Shown here: piece after piece, positions 1-10,449 of the stretch
Layout: each line of letters opens with the position of its first letter
Numbering within the stretch: position 1 is the stretch's first letter
Source of the DNA: Pseudomonadota bacterium
GTDB lineage: Bacteria; Pseudomonadota; Gammaproteobacteria; Competibacterales; Competibacteraceae
NCBI GenBank assembly: GCA_022709365.1
Contig: JAKLIY010000011.1
Location: 44,251 to 108,250 of the forward strand
Length of the DNA stretch: 64,000 nt
Reading direction: 5' to 3'
The notes under the pieces: model-generated
Databases searched by the model: none
What the model was told of the DNA's origin: nothing
The model's input: only the letters and a program-made list of their open reading frames with translations
Position numbers and translations under genes: made by a program

Positions 1-955
1 ACTGACTGGCAATGCCCTGTTCCGCCAGGCGTTGCAGTAACTCGCGATGCGCGGCGCACCAGGTTGCTTCCATCTCCTGGTCGCGTCGGGCCTGTTCATT
101 CGAGGTTGAAGCGCGTTCTTCACTCACCCGCACCACGTTCAAATTGAGATCGCCCGCCTCGGGTTTGACCCGCAACCGCACGTAGTAGTCGCCCCAGTCC
201 GGTTGCTGGATATGCGCGACGCCGCCTTCGACAAACAGGGTGGCGAAACCCGGCTCCACGTCATAGCCAAGTTCCGCCAGCGTTTCGCCGATTACCTGTT
301 GTGCATAGCGGCGGGCGGCGTCTTGTTCCTCCTGTTGGCGCTGCTGTTCCAGCGCGGTTCGCTGCGCTTGATTCAGGCGCTGAATCTGCTGGCGCAGTTC
401 AGCGGCCAGCGCCTCGGCGTGAGAGGCGCTGGCGGCGATGAGAAAGGCATCGCGCCGCTCGATCAAGGTCGCCGGGGGATGGCTTTGATCGGCATCGTTC
501 AGGCGCTGGAACAGACGTTGCCATGCGGCATCGCGTTCTTCGGCAGGAGAGGGCGGGGCACTGGCGCGCAGAACGTCGGCGGCGGTGCGCAGGACGGCAG
601 GCGCCTCCGGGCTGAGTCCCGCCAGCAGGGTTTTGGCGGCGTGATTGGCGGCGGCGCGTTCAGTGAGGCGTTGCAGCTCGGCGCGGGCCTGGAGCAGTTG
701 CTGATGCAGGCGGTTTCGGTACTGACGCAAGGTCGCCAGAGCATCGTCCATCGGCGGCGCGGGCGGGGTCAGGTCGAGAGCCAGGGCTTCAGCGGGATAG
801 CGATGCTGGAGATCGGCCAAGGTTTGCGGCAGGGCGGACCAGGCCGCACGGGTTTGGTCGATAGCCTGTTGGCACTCATGCCGTTCCCGACGCTGGCGTT
901 CGGCTTCCAGCCGGGCGGGATCGACGGTGTAGCGATAGCACTTGGGGCCGCTCAT
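1..955 (-). CDS. Coiled-coil hypothetical protein, partial (C-terminus beyond left edge)
   Basis: An open frame starts at the ATG at 955 and stays open for 318 codons to the window edge. It begins MSGPKCYRYTVDPARLEAER, then has long Gln/Glu/Arg/Ala-rich helical stretches (about residues 15-50, 85-125 and 195-240) that look like coiled coil. A more globular part follows (about 240-290), containing FVEGGVAHIQQPDWGDYYVR. The start lies one base after the stop of the AAA+ gene (TGA-G-ATG), so the two are almost certainly co-translated. I do not recognise a characterised family. Adaptor or substrate-recruiting partner of the AAA+ protein is inference from position and coiled-coil content only. Confidence 0.75.
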   Translation of the reverse strand, partial: MSGPKCYRYTVDPARLEAERQRRERHECQQAIDQTRAAWSALPQTLADLQHRYPAEALALDLTPPAPPMDDALATLRQYRNRLHQQLLQARAELQRLTERAAANHAAKTLLAGLSPEAPAVLRTAADVLRASAPPSPAEERDAAWQRLFQRLNDADQSHPPATLIERRDAFLIAASASHAEALAAELRQQIQRLNQAQRTALEQQRQQEEQDAARRYAQQVIGETLAELGYDVEPGFATLFVEGGVAHIQQPDWGDYYVRLRVKPEAGDLNLNVVRVSEERASTSNEQARRDQEMEATWCAAHRELLQRLAEQGIASQ

Positions 956-956
956 C

Positions 957-2783
<1,827 letters not shown>

Positions 2784-2842
2784 GGGGATGAGAGTCGGTA
2801 TCAACGGGTTTCCGTGCTTGTCTAAGGGAAGACCAAAAGCGC

Positions 2843-3236
2843 CTACCGCGAGGGTTCTCCCGGTTCGAAGCGTTCGAGTTGAAGACCATCAACCGCGCTA
2901 AAATGCTTCGTATTCGCGGTCAGCAGGGTCAGTTGGTGTTCCAATCCGGTGGCAGCAATCAAGGCGTCACCCAATTGTAAGCCATGAGACAGCCCTAACT
3001 GTTCCATTAACAACGATGGCACGTTCGGTAATGGCCGGTGTCAGGGGTAAGCGTTCGGCTTTCCGCAAGGCAAGGTTTTTTTGCAAGGCCAGTAGCTCGG
3101 TGCGATTGCGCATCCCCTGTAACAGTTCCAAGTAGGTGACTGCCGATAAAGTTAGCCTGAAAAGTTGATCCAGACGTTGCGTGGCTTTGGAATAACCGCG
3201 TAAATGCCAGATCAGTACATCAGTGTCGATGAGCAT
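2843..3236 (-). pseudogene. Frameshifted PIN-domain toxin (VapC-like)
   Basis: The frame opens with MLIDTDVLIWHLRG, the first catalytic aspartate region of a PIN ribonuclease, and runs to a stop at 2967. From about 3010 a different frame carries the missing half: LLMEQLGLSHGLQLGDALIA, then LLTANTKHFSAVDGLQLERF, ending at 2843. Removing one base near 3012 joins both into a normal PIN protein of about 130 residues. It begins three bases after the antitoxin gene. The toxin is therefore either dead or the base is a sequence error. Confidence 0.75.
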
Positions 3237-3239
3237 GGT

Positions 3240-3506
3240 TCAACCTGGATTACGCGAACCGTTACGGCGGTAACGAGGAGCACGTAGGCGTCTTACAAAC
3301 GCGGCGACATCCGTGGCTGCGTCGTAATCTCGCCAGATGCCAAAAGCCGGGTCGTCGGTCGTGAATGAAGGTTCTGGTTGAGTCGGCTTCCGATCTTCCG
3401 TATCGATGCGCACAGTCACGGTTTGCTCCGGCTCTGCTTGGAGTCGTTGCGCCCATTCTGGTGGTAAGTCGCTGACTTGCAGATTTTCAATCGTTAAGTT
3501 AGTCAT
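3240..3506 (-). CDS. VapB-like antitoxin
   Basis: An 88-residue acidic protein (MTNLTIENLQVSDLPPEWAQ at the N-terminus) immediately upstream of the PIN gene. The order antitoxin then PIN toxin, with a gap of three bases, is the usual vapBC layout. The C-terminal part (DDPAFGIWRDYDAATDVAAF and a basic tail) has the Asp/Trp/Phe pattern by which VapB-type antitoxins wrap a PIN toxin. The DNA-binding fold is not clear by eye. It is intact although its toxin is frameshifted, as expected if toxin loss is tolerated and antitoxin loss is not. Confidence 0.6.
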   Translation of the reverse strand: MTNLTIENLQVSDLPPEWAQRLQAEPEQTVTVRIDTEDRKPTQPEPSFTTDDPAFGIWRDYDAATDVAAFVRRLRAPRYRRNGSRNPG

Positions 3507-3573
3507 CGGTTAATCCTCGTTACTCCTTAGATAAATCATTTTTCCTCGTCAATAGCAATCTAAAAGAGCCTTA

Positions 3574-4458
3574 TCATAAATCCGATAATTCTCCGGAATT
3601 CTCACTGCTCTCAATGATGTTCAAGTGCATGATGCGATCCAACTCATCAATTCGTTCGACGAGGAATTTAATGAGATGCGTATCCCCAATTTCTCGGGCA
3701 AAGGTATATGCCTCATGGTGAAAAGCATTATGTACCGCCCTGCTCGCTATAGTTCGAATCCGTTCGTTGAGGTCAACTGGAGATTTGAGTAATTTATTCA
3801 ATTTACTAATGCGATTCAGTTTCTGGGCAGTGGCCTGTAGCAGAAACGGATCATCAATAAATCGATCCATTACTTGGTTAAAAAGACTATCTGGTAGTGA
3901 TTCAAGCTTGGCCCACAACAGGCGGTTGAGTAGCGGTATACCTTTATTCCAAGTATTAGCTAGTTCCTCCTGATCCATCATCAAATAAGCATTGACAAAC
4001 TTTCTAACCAGTTCCGGGTTTTTATTATCAACATTAGTGGCAAAAATTGCCTGAATTTTTCGGCATCGATGTTTAATTAACTCTGGCGTTTCCCACAATT
4101 TGACTTTTTTTGATTCACCCGTAGGCCATAGCGGTCAAGATTACGGGTGAGCAGGAGCAGAAGATTTTCAACTTTAATTCGACCGTTTAATAAGATCATC
4201 TGGTCATCTGCATAGCGAAAATAAATTGCTCCTGCCTGTTTACAAATATTGGCTGCAAAATCATCATATTTTTGTAAATAAAATTGGCTAGTATGCGTGA
4301 ACAATCAGCTAAGGCATCTTGCGGTAAACCGACTACCTGTGGGTGTAAGTCGGTATTACGGCGATTCCAGTGGTTAAGCAAGTAGAATAGCAGCGTGATT
4401 ATCGAACTTTTGTCTGCTGGTGAATATTCTCTTATCCAACGCTCCAAAATCTCAATGA
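3574..4458 (-). pseudogene. Broken reverse transcriptase (YADD palm plus helical C-terminal extension)
   Basis: Three frames join into one protein. Frame 1 (from about 4458) reads DLHPQVVGLPQDALADCSRI, the RT region before the catalytic motif. Frame 2 (about 4283-4090) reads FRYADDQMILL, the YxDD metal-binding motif, then LDRYGLRVNQKK. Frame 3 (to 3574) gives a helical extension of about 170 residues. Adding one T at the four-T run near 4283 and one A at the seven-A run near 4107 restores continuity. The N-terminal motifs are missing where the IS200 element abuts. The helical tail resembles that of abortive-infection/defence RTs; I did not find maturase or intron features. Defence assignment is inference. 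Confidence 0.7.
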
Positions 4459-5095
4459 CTAACCGGCTAAAGCCGGTAGGTTGATCAGGGCGTGAACGCC
4501 CGTTCAGACTAAAGTCAGGTACTCACCGGATGAATCCGCCTAAAGCGCATTCCGCTGGCGGGGGAGGTTCATCCCAAACTTGAAAGGTACCGGATTCGTC
4601 TTCTTGTTGTTCGATATAACGCTTGACTTGTTCCTCAGTTACGGCCCCCACCGTGGCACAAAAGTAGCTCCGCCCCCAGAGATGTTGGCCCCAATACCGT
4701 TTCTGTAACTCACGAAACTCGCGCTGTAACCGATACGAACTTCGCCCCTTCAGATATTGGGCCATCTTGGCCGGGGATCGATGCGTCGGCGCACTGACCA
4801 GGAGGTGAACGTGATTCGGGCGAATATTCCCTTCGATCATCGTCATCTCTTGTTCTACACAGACTGCTCGAAGCCTTTGGCGTAACCGCAAGCCGATCTC
4901 TCCACGCAACACCGGGTAACTGTACTTGGTCTTCCAGACAAAGTGATCTTTCAACTCCGTAACCATATGCGCTCCGTGTCGATAACGCTCTCGATTCATT
5001 CGTGCTCTCCGCTCAAGCTGGACCCTTGAAAGAGTGCGTGCTAAAGACATTTCCACCTAAAGGCAGAGGTTTATAACCTGCCGATTGGAAATAAA
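4455..5095 (-). mobile_element. IS200/IS605-family insertion sequence
   Basis: A single transposase gene is flanked by subterminal hairpins typical of single-strand-transposing elements: ACCGGCTAAAGCCGGT at 4462-4477 and GGGCGTGAACGCCC at 4488-4501 on the transposase-distal side, and an imperfect hairpin at 5062-5082 (GGCAG, GGTT, TAT loop, AACC, TGCC) on the other. Terminal inverted repeats and target duplications are not expected and not seen. Exact ends are estimates. The element abuts the 5' side of the reverse transcriptase remnant. An open minus-strand stretch at about 5096-5220 may be a further piece of the disrupted gene, but it has no recognisable RT motif. Confidence 0.75.
4523..5050 (-). 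CDS. tnpA: IS200-type Y1 transposase TnpA
   Basis: About 175 residues with the hallmarks of the Y1 HUH transposases: the HUH pair in NHVHLLVSA (about residue 100) and a downstream helix with the nucleophilic tyrosine in EEQVKRYIEQQ (about residue 150). The segment KGRSSYRLQREF with RYWGQHLWGRSYFC is typical of IS200/IS605 TnpA. The frame is intact, so the element may still be active. The ATG at 5050 follows an AGGTGG ribosome-binding site; a GTG at 5056 is the alternative. No TnpB accessory gene is present. Confidence 0.88.
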   Translation of the reverse strand: MSLARTLSRVQLERRARMNRERYRHGAHMVTELKDHFVWKTKYSYPVLRGEIGLRLRQRLRAVCVEQEMTMIEGNIRPNHVHLLVSAPTHRSPAKMAQYLKGRSSYRLQREFRELQKRYWGQHLWGRSYFCATVGAVTEEQVKRYIEQQEDESGTFQVWDEPPPPAECALGGFIR

Positions 5096-5199
5096 ACATT
5101 TATGCAGGTTAAATGCAGCTTTTTCAATTTCCTCAACAAAAAAGTTTTTAATTTTAAAAAACCCCACTGGTACTTGAATATTCCACAACTTGTATAGGA

Positions 5200-5448
5200 A
5201 TGCTATATAACATTTTGGAAAGTCTAGCTAAAGCTGAACCCGCCGAATTTGCGGCGGTACTGGCAAAATATCCGCACAAAATCGCCGATAGTCCACAAGG
5301 TTTTCGCAACCCCAAACAGCTCACGAACGGCTATTGCGTTGAAACCCACGGCAGCGCTAACGCAATCTACCAGTTTTGCCAAAAGGTGATCGCCACAATG
5401 AACCTCCCCTCTGACGCCTGGACGGTGCAGATCAAATCCAAGTCGTGA
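5200..5448 (+). CDS. Small hypothetical protein (82 aa), possibly a gene fragment
   Basis: The frame encodes 82 residues (MLYNILESLAKAEPAEFAAV at the start). The middle (GFRNPKQLTNGYCVETHGSA, then NAIYQFCQKVIA) looks like real protein sequence and like the C-terminal end of a larger uncharacterised protein. It begins next to the IS200 patch, so it may be the surviving 3' part of a gene. I cannot name a family. There is no clear ribosome-binding site. The sequence from 5449 to 5568 shows nothing further. Confidence 0.4.
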   Translation: MLYNILESLAKAEPAEFAAVLAKYPHKIADSPQGFRNPKQLTNGYCVETHGSANAIYQFCQKVIATMNLPSDAWTVQIKSKS

Positions 5449-5568
5449 AGCCGCCATGTCGTTCAGCGAAGCGGACACCCTTTGAAACCCGCGCCCGCCT
5501 CGCCTACCCACCTGCCTAAGCGAAAATCCTGAGATCATACGGCTGGGGTTTTTCACGCCAATCCCGAT

Positions 5569-5599
5569 AAAAAAGGGGATTGCATTCCTCGCAATCCCC
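5569..5599 (-). terminator. Rho-independent terminator of the nifJ operon
   Basis: Read on the minus strand, a nine-base-pair stem GGGGATTGC / GCAATCCCC (5591-5599 with 5575-5583, loop of seven) is followed by six T residues (5574-5569). It lies about 55 bases after the stop of the dihydroorotate-dehydrogenase-like gene, where the operon should end. Confidence 0.85.
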
Positions 5600-5654
5600 G
5601 TAAGACCTCCAAGCGACGCTGAGGTCAATCAGACTGAAAATCAGACGGATAAAG

Positions 5655-6656
5655 CTAAATGTAATCACCCTTATAACTTTCAAGCGTCTTGATGTAGTTG
5701 GCGCGCTCGAAAGCAGTCGGATCGGCCACATTCTGCTGGCTCATCGACCCCTTCATTTGCGCCACTGACTGGTATTGGTTCATCTCCATCCAGGCCTGCA
5801 ATCCATTCCGCAGGGTCGTTAGGTAATCCACGCCATTTTTCAGCAACGCCGAGGTGGTCATCACCGCATCGGCACCGGCCATCAGGTACTTGACGATCTC
5901 AATTGGCGTATGCACCCCACGGGTCGCGCCCAGCGAAGCCCGCAATTTCCCGTACAACACCGCAATCCACAACAGCGGCAGGCGAATCTCATCGGCAGTA
6001 CTCAGGTTCAGATTCGGCGCAACTTCCAGCTTTTCCAGATCGAAATCCGGCTGATAGAATCGGTTGAACAGCACCAGTGCATCAGCCCCGGCATCATCCA
6101 ACGCCTTGGTCATCGAGCCGATGGCGCTGAAAAACGGACTGAGCTTGACCGCGACCGGAATCGTCACCGAGGCTTTGACCGCCTTGACGATCTCGATGTA
6201 CCGCTCCTCGACCGCCCGGCCACTGGTGGTCAGATCGGCGGGGATGTAGTAGATGTTCAGCTCGATGCCTTTGGCGCCGGCCTGCTGCATCAACTGGGCA
6301 TACTCGATCCAGCCGGAATTGGTGATGCCGTTCAGGCTGCCGATCACCGGGATATCCACGGCCTCGGACGACCGCCGCAGCAGATCCAGATAAGTATCCG
6401 GCCCAACCGTGTAGTCGTCGATCTCCGGCAAATAGCTCAGCGATTCGGCGAAACTCTCCGTGCCAGCGTTCATCAGGTATTCCAACGCCGCACTATCATG
6501 CTTCAACTGTTCTTCGAACAGCGAAAACAGGACCACGGCGGATGCACCGGCATCTTCCAGGCGCTTGACGCCCGCCACGCTCCCCGACAGCGGCGAGGAC
6601 GACGCCACGATGGGATGCTTGAGTTTCATCCCCATGTAAGTAGTGGTTAAATCCAT
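5655..6656 (-). CDS. Dihydroorotate dehydrogenase-like flavoprotein
   Basis: 333 residues with the FMN-binding TIM-barrel fold of the dihydroorotate dehydrogenase / PreA superfamily: N-terminal HPIVASSSPLSGSVAGVKRL, mid-barrel VAVKLSPFF, and a C-terminal phosphate-binding region VHTPIEIVKYLMAGADAVM. It has no iron-sulfur domain. Its place as last gene of an operon with nifJ and a GltD-like flavoprotein suggests a redox role rather than pyrimidine synthesis. I see no pyr gene nearby. The true substrate cannot be read from sequence. A long inverted repeat lies between nifJ and this gene. Confidence 0.8.
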   Translation of the reverse strand: MDLTTTYMGMKLKHPIVASSSPLSGSVAGVKRLEDAGASAVVLFSLFEEQLKHDSAALEYLMNAGTESFAESLSYLPEIDDYTVGPDTYLDLLRRSSEAVDIPVIGSLNGITNSGWIEYAQLMQQAGAKGIELNIYYIPADLTTSGRAVEERYIEIVKAVKASVTIPVAVKLSPFFSAIGSMTKALDDAGADALVLFNRFYQPDFDLEKLEVAPNLNLSTADEIRLPLLWIAVLYGKLRASLGATRGVHTPIEIVKYLMAGADAVMTTSALLKNGVDYLTTLRNGLQAWMEMNQYQSVAQMKGSMSQQNVADPTAFERANYIKTLESYKGDYI

Positions 6657-6697
6657 GATAATTCCTTCTGCGTACCGGAATGAGGTTCCAGGGGTCC

Positions 6698-6731
6698 TGG
6701 CGTCAGGCTCCAGTTTCCCAGCCTGACGCCA
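6698..6731 (-). repeat. Intercistronic inverted repeat between nifJ and the next gene
   Basis: TGGCGTCAGGCT (6698-6709) and its exact complement AGCCTGACGCCA (6720-6731) are separated by ten bases, giving a perfect 12-bp stem. No T-run follows on the minus strand, so it is more likely an mRNA stability or processing hairpin that sets different nifJ and downstream message levels than a full terminator. Confidence 0.6.
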
Positions 6732-6751
6732 GCGCCTGATACCTGACTTGA

Positions 6752-9700
6752 TTACTTGAATTTCGGAACGAACGTGCCGCCGTCGCGAGCCGCCATGTCC
6801 TCGTAAACCGACCAGCGCCGGTTGATACCCTGTTGGGCCATCTCCATCAGACGCTCGGCCTCGGCGGGGTTGGTATGCACCAGCACCTTGTAGCGCACCT
6901 CGTTATAAGCGTACTTCTTGAGCGGAATTTTCGGCCGCCCGGAATCGAGAACAAACGGATTCTCGTTGGACTCGCGCACTGCCGGGTTGTAGCGGAACAA
7001 CGGCCAGTGTCCGCATTCCACTGCCAAATGCTGCTGATCCAGCCCGCGTTGCATGTTGATGCCGTGAGCGATGCAGTGGCTATACGCCAGAATCAGCGAC
7101 GGTCCGTCATAGGCTTCCGCTTCGCGGAAGGCCAGCAACGCCTGCTGCGGATTAGCGCCCATCGCGATGCGGGCGACATACACATTGCCGTAGGAAATGG
7201 CCTGCAACGCCACATCTTTCTTGCCGCCCTGCTTGCCGGCGGCCGCGAACTTGGCCACGGCCCCCATCGGGGTGGATTTCGACATCTGGCCGCCGGTATT
7301 GGAATACACCTCCGTGTCCATCACCAGAATGTTCACGTCGCGGCCACTGGCCAGCACATGGTCAACGCCCGACGAGCCGATGTCATAGGCCCAGCCGTCG
7401 CCGCCGACGATCCACACGCTGCGTCGCACCAACTGATCGGCTACCGCCAGCAACTGCGCGGCGCGCGGGTCATCGATTTCCCGCAACCGCAGCTTGAGTT
7501 CGGCCATCCGACCGCGCTGCCGGCGAATGTCGATTTCGGTGATCTGCTCGGCATTCAGGAGATCGTCCACCAACTCTTCGCCGATCCGTCCGGCCAGCGC
7601 CTTGAGCAATTCGCGGGCGTATTCCAAATGCTTGTCGGCGGTCAGGCGGAAGCCCAGACCAAATTCGGCGTTGTCCTCAAACAGCGAGTTGGACCAGGCC
7701 GGGCCGCGCCCTTCGCTGTTGACCGCCCAGGGCGTGGTGGGCAGATTGCCGCCATAAATCGAGGAACAACCGGTCGCATTGGCCACCAACAACCGGTCGC
7801 CGAACAGTTGTGAGAGCAGCTTGACGTAGGGCGTCTCGCCACATCCGGCGCAGGCTCCGGAGAATTCAAACAGCGGCGGCAGGAACTGCACCCCGCGCAC
7901 CGTGGAGAAGTCCACCCGGCCGCGATCGATTTCCGGCAGGGTCTCGAAGAAGCCGATATTAGCCCGTTCATTCTCCAGGACGGGTTCCTTAAGCGCCATG
8001 TTGATGGCTTTATGCCCGGACTGTTCCTTGCTCTTGGCCGGGCAAACTTCCACACAGAGTCCGCAACCCGTGCAGTCTTCCAGATACACTTGCAGGGTAT
8101 AACGGATGTCCGGGAAGCCCCGGGCGTCGATCGGCGCGGTCTTAAACGCCTTGGGGGCGGTCTCCAGACTGGCTTCGTTGTAGAACTTGGAGCGGATCAC
8201 GCCGTGCGGGCAGACCATGCTGCAATTGCCGCACTGAATGCAGATATCCGGCTCCCAGATCGGCACAAAGGTGGAGATATTGCGCTTCTCCCACTGGGTG
8301 GTGGCGCTGGGATAAGTGCCATCGACGGGCAGGGCGCTGACGGGCAGTTCATCGCCGCGCCCGGCCATCATCATCGCTGTCACATTCTGTACAAACTCCG
8401 GCGCATTGGCCGACACCACTAACGGCAATTCGCGGGTGCTGGTGGCTCGATCAGGAACCTTGATTTCACGCAGATTAATCAGAGTGTTATCCACCGCCTC
8501 GAAGTTCTTGCGCACCACTTCTTCGCCCTTGCGGGTGTAGCTCTTCTTGATTGAGTATTTGATCTTCTCAATCGCTTTATCGCGCGGCAGCACCCCGGAA
8601 ATGGCGAAGAAACAGGTTTGCATGATCGTGTTGATCCGCGTCCCCATCCCGTTGTCAAGGGCCACTTTTTCGGCGTTGATCCCGTAAACCTTCAGCTTCT
8701 TGGCGATGATCTCCTCCTGCACCGGACGTGGGAGTCGATCCCAGCCCTCCTCTGGCTCGTGGGGGCTGGTGTTCAACAGGAAGACTGCGCCCGGCGTGGC
8801 ATTCTTGAGTACATCACCGCGATCCAGGAAGTTGAACTGGTGGCAACCGATGAAGTTGGCGGATTGCACCAGGTAGGGCGCACGGATCGGATCGGGGCCG
8901 AAGCGCAGATGGGAGACCGTTTGCGAACCGGACTTTTTGGAGTCGTAAACGAAATAGCCTTGGGCGTAAAACTCCGGGTCATCACCGATAATCTTGATCG
9001 AGTTCTTGTTTGCGCCGACCGTACCGTCCGCGCCCAACCCGTAGAACATGGCCCGCACCACCTTATCGGACTCGATGATGAAGCTCGCATCGACCTCCAG
9101 GCTGGTGTGCATTACGTCGTCATTGATGCCGACCGTGAAATGGTTCTTGGGCCGCTCCTTGCTCAATTCGTCGAATACCGCCTTGCACATGGCCGGGGTG
9201 AATTCCTTGGACGACAGCCCATAGCGACCGCCGATGATTCGCGGCATGGTCGCCCCGGGCAAGGTCCCCGCAGTCTGCGCTTCCACCAGGGTATTGACGA
9301 CTTCCAGGTACATCGGCTCGCCGGACGTCCCCGGCTCCTTGGTGCGCTCGATGACGGCGATGGACTTAACGCTGGCCGGTAATGTTGCCAGGAAATGGCT
9401 GGCCGACAGCGGCTGGTACAGATGCACCTGGATTACCCCGACCCGCTCGCCGTGCTGATTCAGATACTCGGCGGTTTCGCAGGCGGTTTCCGCGCCGGAA
9501 CCCATCAGAATGATGACCCGCTCGGCCAGCGGATCGCCGAAGTAATCGAACAGGTTGTACTGACGCCCCGTGATGCCGGCAAATTTGTCCATAGCCGCTT
9601 GAACGATGCCCGGCACCCTGGCGTAGAACGGGTTGACCGTTTCGCGGCTCTGGAAATAGACATCAGGATTCTGGGCGGTGCCGCGAATGAAGGGCCGGTC

Positions 9701-10333
9701 AGGATTCAGCGCCCGGGCGCGGTGGGCCAGCACCAGATCGTCGCGGATCATCGCCCGGATTTCGTCGTCAGCGAGCAGGGTCAGCTTGTTCACCTCGTGC
9801 GAGGTGCGGAAACCGTCGAAGAAGTGGATAAAGGGCACCCGTGCTTCCAGCGTTGCCGCTTGAGCGATCAGCGCCATGTCATGCGCTTCCTGCACCGAGG
9901 CGGAAGCGAGCAGACAGAAGCCGGTGGCGCGTACCGCCATCACATCCTGATGGTCGCCGAAAATCGACAGACCTTGAGTCGCCAGCGAACGGGCGGCGAC
10001 GTGGAACACCGCCGAGGTCAATTCACCGGCGATCTTGTACATGTTGGGGATCATCAGCATGAGCCCCTGCGATGCGGTAAACGTCGTGGTCAAAGATCCG
10101 GTCTGCAAAGCGCCGTGCGCCGCACCCGCCGCGCCGCCTTCGCTCTGCATTTCCATGACCAGGGGAATGCTGCCCCAGATGTTCTTGACGCCTTCCGACG
10201 CCCACTGATCGGCCAGTTCAGCCATGGTCGAGGAGGGCGTGATCGGATAAATGGTGCAAACTTCGTTCACCCGGTAGGCGACGTAAGCTGCCGCTTCATT
10301 ACCGTCAATGGTGGTCACTTGCCGTTCAGTCAT
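6752..10333 (-). CDS. nifJ: Pyruvate:ferredoxin (flavodoxin) oxidoreductase
   Basis: 1193 residues, the usual length of the single-chain homodimeric enzyme that converts pyruvate and CoA to acetyl-CoA and CO2, reducing ferredoxin or flavodoxin. Order: N-terminal pyrimidine-binding domain (AAYVAYRVNEVCTIYPITPS), a middle CoA/gamma domain, a ferredoxin-like insert with two 4Fe-4S motifs (CIQCGNCSMVCPHG near residue 698; CTGCGLCVEVCPAKS near 758), the C-terminal cluster and TPP domain (CAGCGETPY near 828; GDGWAYDIG near 979, with NTGGQMSKSTPMGA). All cluster cysteines appear present. It sits between a GltD-like flavoprotein and a dihydroorotate-dehydrogenase-like gene on one strand. The gene name does not imply nitrogen fixation. 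Confidence 0.97.
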   Translation of the reverse strand: MTERQVTTIDGNEAAAYVAYRVNEVCTIYPITPSSTMAELADQWASEGVKNIWGSIPLVMEMQSEGGAAGAAHGALQTGSLTTTFTASQGLMLMIPNMYKIAGELTSAVFHVAARSLATQGLSIFGDHQDVMAVRATGFCLLASASVQEAHDMALIAQAATLEARVPFIHFFDGFRTSHEVNKLTLLADDEIRAMIRDDLVLAHRARALNPDRPFIRGTAQNPDVYFQSRETVNPFYARVPGIVQAAMDKFAGITGRQYNLFDYFGDPLAERVIILMGSGAETACETAEYLNQHGERVGVIQVHLYQPLSASHFLATLPASVKSIAVIERTKEPGTSGEPMYLEVVNTLVEAQTAGTLPGATMPRIIGGRYGLSSKEFTPAMCKAVFDELSKERPKNHFTVGINDDVMHTSLEVDASFIIESDKVVRAMFYGLGADGTVGANKNSIKIIGDDPEFYAQGYFVYDSKKSGSQTVSHLRFGPDPIRAPYLVQSANFIGCHQFNFLDRGDVLKNATPGAVFLLNTSPHEPEEGWDRLPRPVQEEIIAKKLKVYGINAEKVALDNGMGTRINTIMQTCFFAISGVLPRDKAIEKIKYSIKKSYTRKGEEVVRKNFEAVDNTLINLREIKVPDRATSTRELPLVVSANAPEFVQNVTAMMMAGRGDELPVSALPVDGTYPSATTQWEKRNISTFVPIWEPDICIQCGNCSMVCPHGVIRSKFYNEASLETAPKAFKTAPIDARGFPDIRYTLQVYLEDCTGCGLCVEVCPAKSKEQSGHKAINMALKEPVLENERANIGFFETLPEIDRGRVDFSTVRGVQFLPPLFEFSGACAGCGETPYVKLLSQLFGDRLLVANATGCSSIYGGNLPTTPWAVNSEGRGPAWSNSLFEDNAEFGLGFRLTADKHLEYARELLKALAGRIGEELVDDLLNAEQITEIDIRRQRGRMAELKLRLREIDDPRAAQLLAVADQLVRRSVWIVGGDGWAYDIGSSGVDHVLASGRDVNILVMDTEVYSNTGGQMSKSTPMGAVAKFAAAGKQGGKKDVALQAISYGNVYVARIAMGANPQQALLAFREAEAYDGPSLILAYSHCIAHGINMQRGLDQQHLAVECGHWPLFRYNPAVRESNENPFVLDSGRPKIPLKKYAYNEVRYKVLVHTNPAEAERLMEMAQQGINRRWSVYEDMAARDGGTFVPKFK

Positions 10334-10449
10334 GTCGTGGTTCTCGCTGAGCCCGCGGTGGATGGCGCGGACAGGGGGTTTTGATCACCGGGCGCTCCCC
10401 ACTCCCACGGGCGGGAGAGGGGTCGGGGGTGAGGAATGGATTTTAATGA

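Noticed and set aside
4523..5050. TnpA as a REP-associated tyrosine transposase (RAYT)
   Set aside because: The flanking hairpins and KGRSS/GQHLW motifs match IS200/IS605; no dispersed REP sequences were seen in intergenic regions.
6752..10333. NifJ as evidence for nitrogen fixation
   Set aside because: NifJ-type enzymes are widespread in anaerobic pyruvate metabolism and no nif gene is present here.
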